This document shows, in pieces, positions 62,280-64,000 of a stretch of DNA of 64,000 nucleotides. How positions within the stretch are numbered: the first letter of the stretch is position 1; each line of letters begins with the position of its first letter. Origin of the DNA: JBBDJB01 sp040880125. GTDB taxonomy: Bacteria > Planctomycetota > Planctomycetia > Pirellulales > JBBDJB01. The notes beneath the pieces were generated by a model that made no database searches, was not told the origin of the DNA, and worked only from the letters and a program-made list of their open reading frames with translations. The translations under genes were made by a program, and so were the position numbers. The DNA is taken from NCBI GenBank assembly GCA_040880125.1, contig JBBDJB010000056.1:1-64000 (forward strand), given 5' to 3'.

Positions 62280-62495
62280 GTGTCCCGACGGGTCACTCCA
62301 CTCACTCGATGCGCACCCTTACGCTTCTTCGCTCGAGATACAGAGATGCGCCGGAGTCGTTGGCTAAGGACTCCTAAGACGATCCGCTTCGGATGATCCA
62401 AGTCGAGAAGGCGTCGCCGCCGGTGACACGAGAACGTTACGAACCGGGTGTAAAGCTGGTCATCGAAAATTCGGCGAGCCGCCGTGTCCCGAAGG

Positions 62496-62539
62496 GCCTC
62501 CTGCCGCTGCGCGGCACCGGTTGGGGCAACCGGTGCTAC
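62496..62539 (-). repeat. right arm of the perfect 44-nt inverted repeat
   Basis: Exact reverse complement of 62236-62279. It is 58 bp from the waaA stop and could end waaA transcripts; the whole 304-bp unit could also be a small mobile element. Confidence 0.85.
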
Positions 62540-62597
62540 TCGCGTTCCTCCCCTGTCCCCGCAAGAGGGCGCTATACGGGGGGGGCTAGGCGCCGGG

Positions 62598-63905
62598 CTA
62601 GGCTGCCGCTGCCGTCGCCGGCGCCTCAGCCGGCAGCAGCGTTTCCAGCAGGTCGAACGTTCGCTGGGTGGCCCCGAGTTGGCCCCGCACAAGAAGTTGC
62701 GCGCGCTGCCCCATCGCTGCCGCCCAGCGGGGATCGGTGAGCGCTCGCCGCACGAACGCGGCCATCTGGTCGCCGTCACGGACTACCACGGCGGCATCGG
62801 CCGCCAGCATGGCCTCAACCACGTCGCGAAAGTTCCAGGTGTTCGGCCCGAACGAGACCGCCGCGCCGTAGGCGGCCGGCTCGATCATGTTCTGCCCGCC
62901 GCGGTCGGTGAGGCTGCCGCCGACGAAGGCCACGTCGGCCGTTCCCCACCAGGCGCCGAGCTCACCGACCACGTTCACCAGCAAAACTCTCGCTGCGGGG
63001 AAGCTGCCGCTGCGATCCAACTCCGTTCGGCGCTGCCAGGCGACACCGGCGGCGTCCAGCATGCGCCTCGTTATGGCGAAGTGTTCCGGATGACGCGGCA
63101 CCAGGATGAGCCGCAGGCGGGGAAACTCTTCGCGAAGCGCAAGGTACGTCCGCAGCACGAGCTCCTCTTCGATCGGCTGCGTGCTGCCGGCCAGCCAGAC
63201 GATGTCGTCGGACGTGATGCCGGCCAATTGCCGAAGCCGGGCGGTGGCCGGATTGCCGCGGTCGGTCTGGGCGCCGTCAAACTTGATCGAGCCGGTAACA
63301 TGGACCGCTGCGGAACGTGCGCCCAGCGCCCGGAAGCGCTCGGCGTACTGTTCGTTTTGGGCAGCCACCAAGTTGAGCTGCGACAGCACGCGGCGATACA
63401 CGAGCGAAAACCGCCGATAGCCGCGGAAGCTGCGCTCGCTCAAGCGGCCGTTGACGACGGCCACCTTCGCGCCGCGGCGCCGGGCGGCGCTGATCAGGTT
63501 CGGCCACAGCTCCAACTCCGCCAGCACCAGAAGATCCGGACGTAATCGCTCCATCGCATGATTTACCGCCCAACTGAAATCCAGCGGGCAGTAGCAGACC
63601 ACCAAATCCGCGTAGCGCGTGCGGGCCAAGGCAAAGCCGGTCATGGTGGTGGTGGTGATGACGCAATCCCAATCGGGATGACACGCGCGAATCTGCTGGA
63701 TGAGCGGCGCCAGCAGATTGACTTCGCCGACGCTGACCGCGTGCAGCCACACACAGTGCGCACTACCCCCGCGCCGCGGAACTTGCCCCCACAGCTTGGC
63801 TGCGTAGCCTTCGCGGTATTTGCCCTTGCGCATGCCGGCCCACACCAGCCGAGGCAGAAGCGCGATTAACACGACCACGTAGAGAGCGTTGAGCAGATAT
63901 CTCAT
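62598..63905 (-). CDS. waaA: 3-deoxy-D-manno-octulosonic acid (Kdo) transferase
   Basis: A 435-residue GT-B glycosyltransferase that adds Kdo to lipid A precursor. ATG 63905 (MRYLLNALYVVVLIALLPRLVWAG) has AGGA about nine bases upstream. The N-terminal membrane anchor is typical. Motifs: WLHAVSVGEVNLLAPLI, TTTTMTGFALA, CYCPLDFSWAVNHAMERLRPDLLVLAELELWPNLI, VNGRLSERSFRGYRR, GSIKFD, LVPRHPEHF, FVGGSLTDRGGQNMIEPAAYGAAVSFGPNTWNF. The catalytic Glu is in SVGEVN. Along with kdsB at 30584 it implies Kdo-containing LPS. The gene reads toward the inverted repeat at 62496-62539. Confidence 0.97.
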   Translation of the reverse strand: MRYLLNALYVVVLIALLPRLVWAGMRKGKYREGYAAKLWGQVPRRGGSAHCVWLHAVSVGEVNLLAPLIQQIRACHPDWDCVITTTTMTGFALARTRYADLVVCYCPLDFSWAVNHAMERLRPDLLVLAELELWPNLISAARRRGAKVAVVNGRLSERSFRGYRRFSLVYRRVLSQLNLVAAQNEQYAERFRALGARSAAVHVTGSIKFDGAQTDRGNPATARLRQLAGITSDDIVWLAGSTQPIEEELVLRTYLALREEFPRLRLILVPRHPEHFAITRRMLDAAGVAWQRRTELDRSGSFPAARVLLVNVVGELGAWWGTADVAFVGGSLTDRGGQNMIEPAAYGAAVSFGPNTWNFRDVVEAMLAADAAVVVRDGDQMAAFVRRALTDPRWAAAMGQRAQLLVRGQLGATQRTFDLLETLLPAEAPATAAAA

Positions 63906-64000
63906 CGCGGGATTCCTTTCCCGAGGTCGAGCCTGGTCAGCTTCGCACTGCTGGACGAGCCGGCAGTGGCATAGTTGCATCTTCTGCGTCGGTCTCAGAT
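63906..64000. other. right edge, upstream of waaA
   Basis: Ninety-five bases containing the waaA ribosome-binding site. The waaA frame is open upstream but has no conserved extension. No other feature is visible. Confidence 0.4.

Larger units (their letters stand above)
61680..62597. other. long intergenic region with promoter, palindromes and inverted repeats
   Basis: About 920 bases upstream of the quinoprotein and downstream of waaA, with AT-rich parts (61990-62200) unlike the surroundings. It holds a REP-like hairpin, a symmetric nested palindrome, a strong leftward promoter and a perfect 44-nt inverted repeat, each listed separately. Several frames of 60-350 codons are open here, but I recognise no product in them. 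Confidence 0.6.

Overview
The window looks like chromosome of a planctomycete, probably close to Pirellulales. This is inferred from family content. It holds a PVC-type CxxCH membrane-bound dehydrogenase protein, a giant dockerin/cadherin-like repeat protein with an LEPR-type N-terminus, an anti-sigma factor carrying a pseudopilin-like C-terminal domain next to an ECF sigma factor, and secreted quinoproteins. It also holds a 23S rRNA gene with no 16S gene in front of it. Base composition is GC-rich. kdsB and waaA (Kdo activation and transfer) indicate an LPS-type outer membrane, and TolC-like and periplasmic proteins agree with that.

Layout. 1-1.5 kb: the 5' end of a 23S rRNA gene on the minus strand with a long leader. 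1.5-12 kb: a secreted PEP-CTERM serine protease, then a TolC / membrane-fusion protein (with EF-hands) / MacB-type permease cluster without an ATPase, then an SLC13-type transporter. 12.4-23 kb: two very large envelope proteins (VWA/STN/Gly-Met-rich, and a 14-repeat dockerin protein). 23-31.4 kb: metabolism (trpF, an aldehyde-dehydrogenase-family protein, a secreted beta-propeller protein, an SDR, glmS, kdsB). 31.5-36.2 kb: a TlpA lipoprotein with a thioredoxin/CxxCH/PDZ partner, a lone Flp pilin, and A-type Fe-S carrier plus cysteine desulfurase genes. 36.4-43.7 kb: a phosphohexomutase directly followed by a short uvrC, then the 1277-aa cytochrome-type protein. 44.7-51 kb: a complete five-gene oligopeptide/microcin-C-type ABC importer. 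51.3-56 kb: ECF sigma, anti-sigma, a hypothetical protein and an NCS2/AzgA-like permease. 56-64 kb: polysaccharide pyruvyl transferase plus glycosyltransferase, a quinoprotein with an embedded methyltransferase domain, and waaA.

How the genes fit together: much of the window serves the envelope. kdsB, waaA, glmS, the phosphohexomutase, the glycosyltransferase and the pyruvyl transferase can supply LPS or surface polysaccharide. The repeat proteins, the protease and the quinoproteins act outside the cytoplasm. The Isc-type genes would support the Fe-S cluster of UvrC and other enzymes.

The least explained parts are intergenic. Two near-consensus sigma-70 promoters drive stretches without a convincing gene: 44.0 kb, ending in an intrinsic terminator and so a candidate ncRNA of about 300 nt; and 62.2 kb, giving a leader of about 480 nt with a symmetric nested palindrome. 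A family of small hairpins with fixed frames (GTGCCAC..., loop CTTGT) and compensating stem changes is scattered between genes. A perfect 44-nt inverted repeat bounds a 304-bp segment beside waaA. All function calls are from reading the translated sequence; no database search was run.
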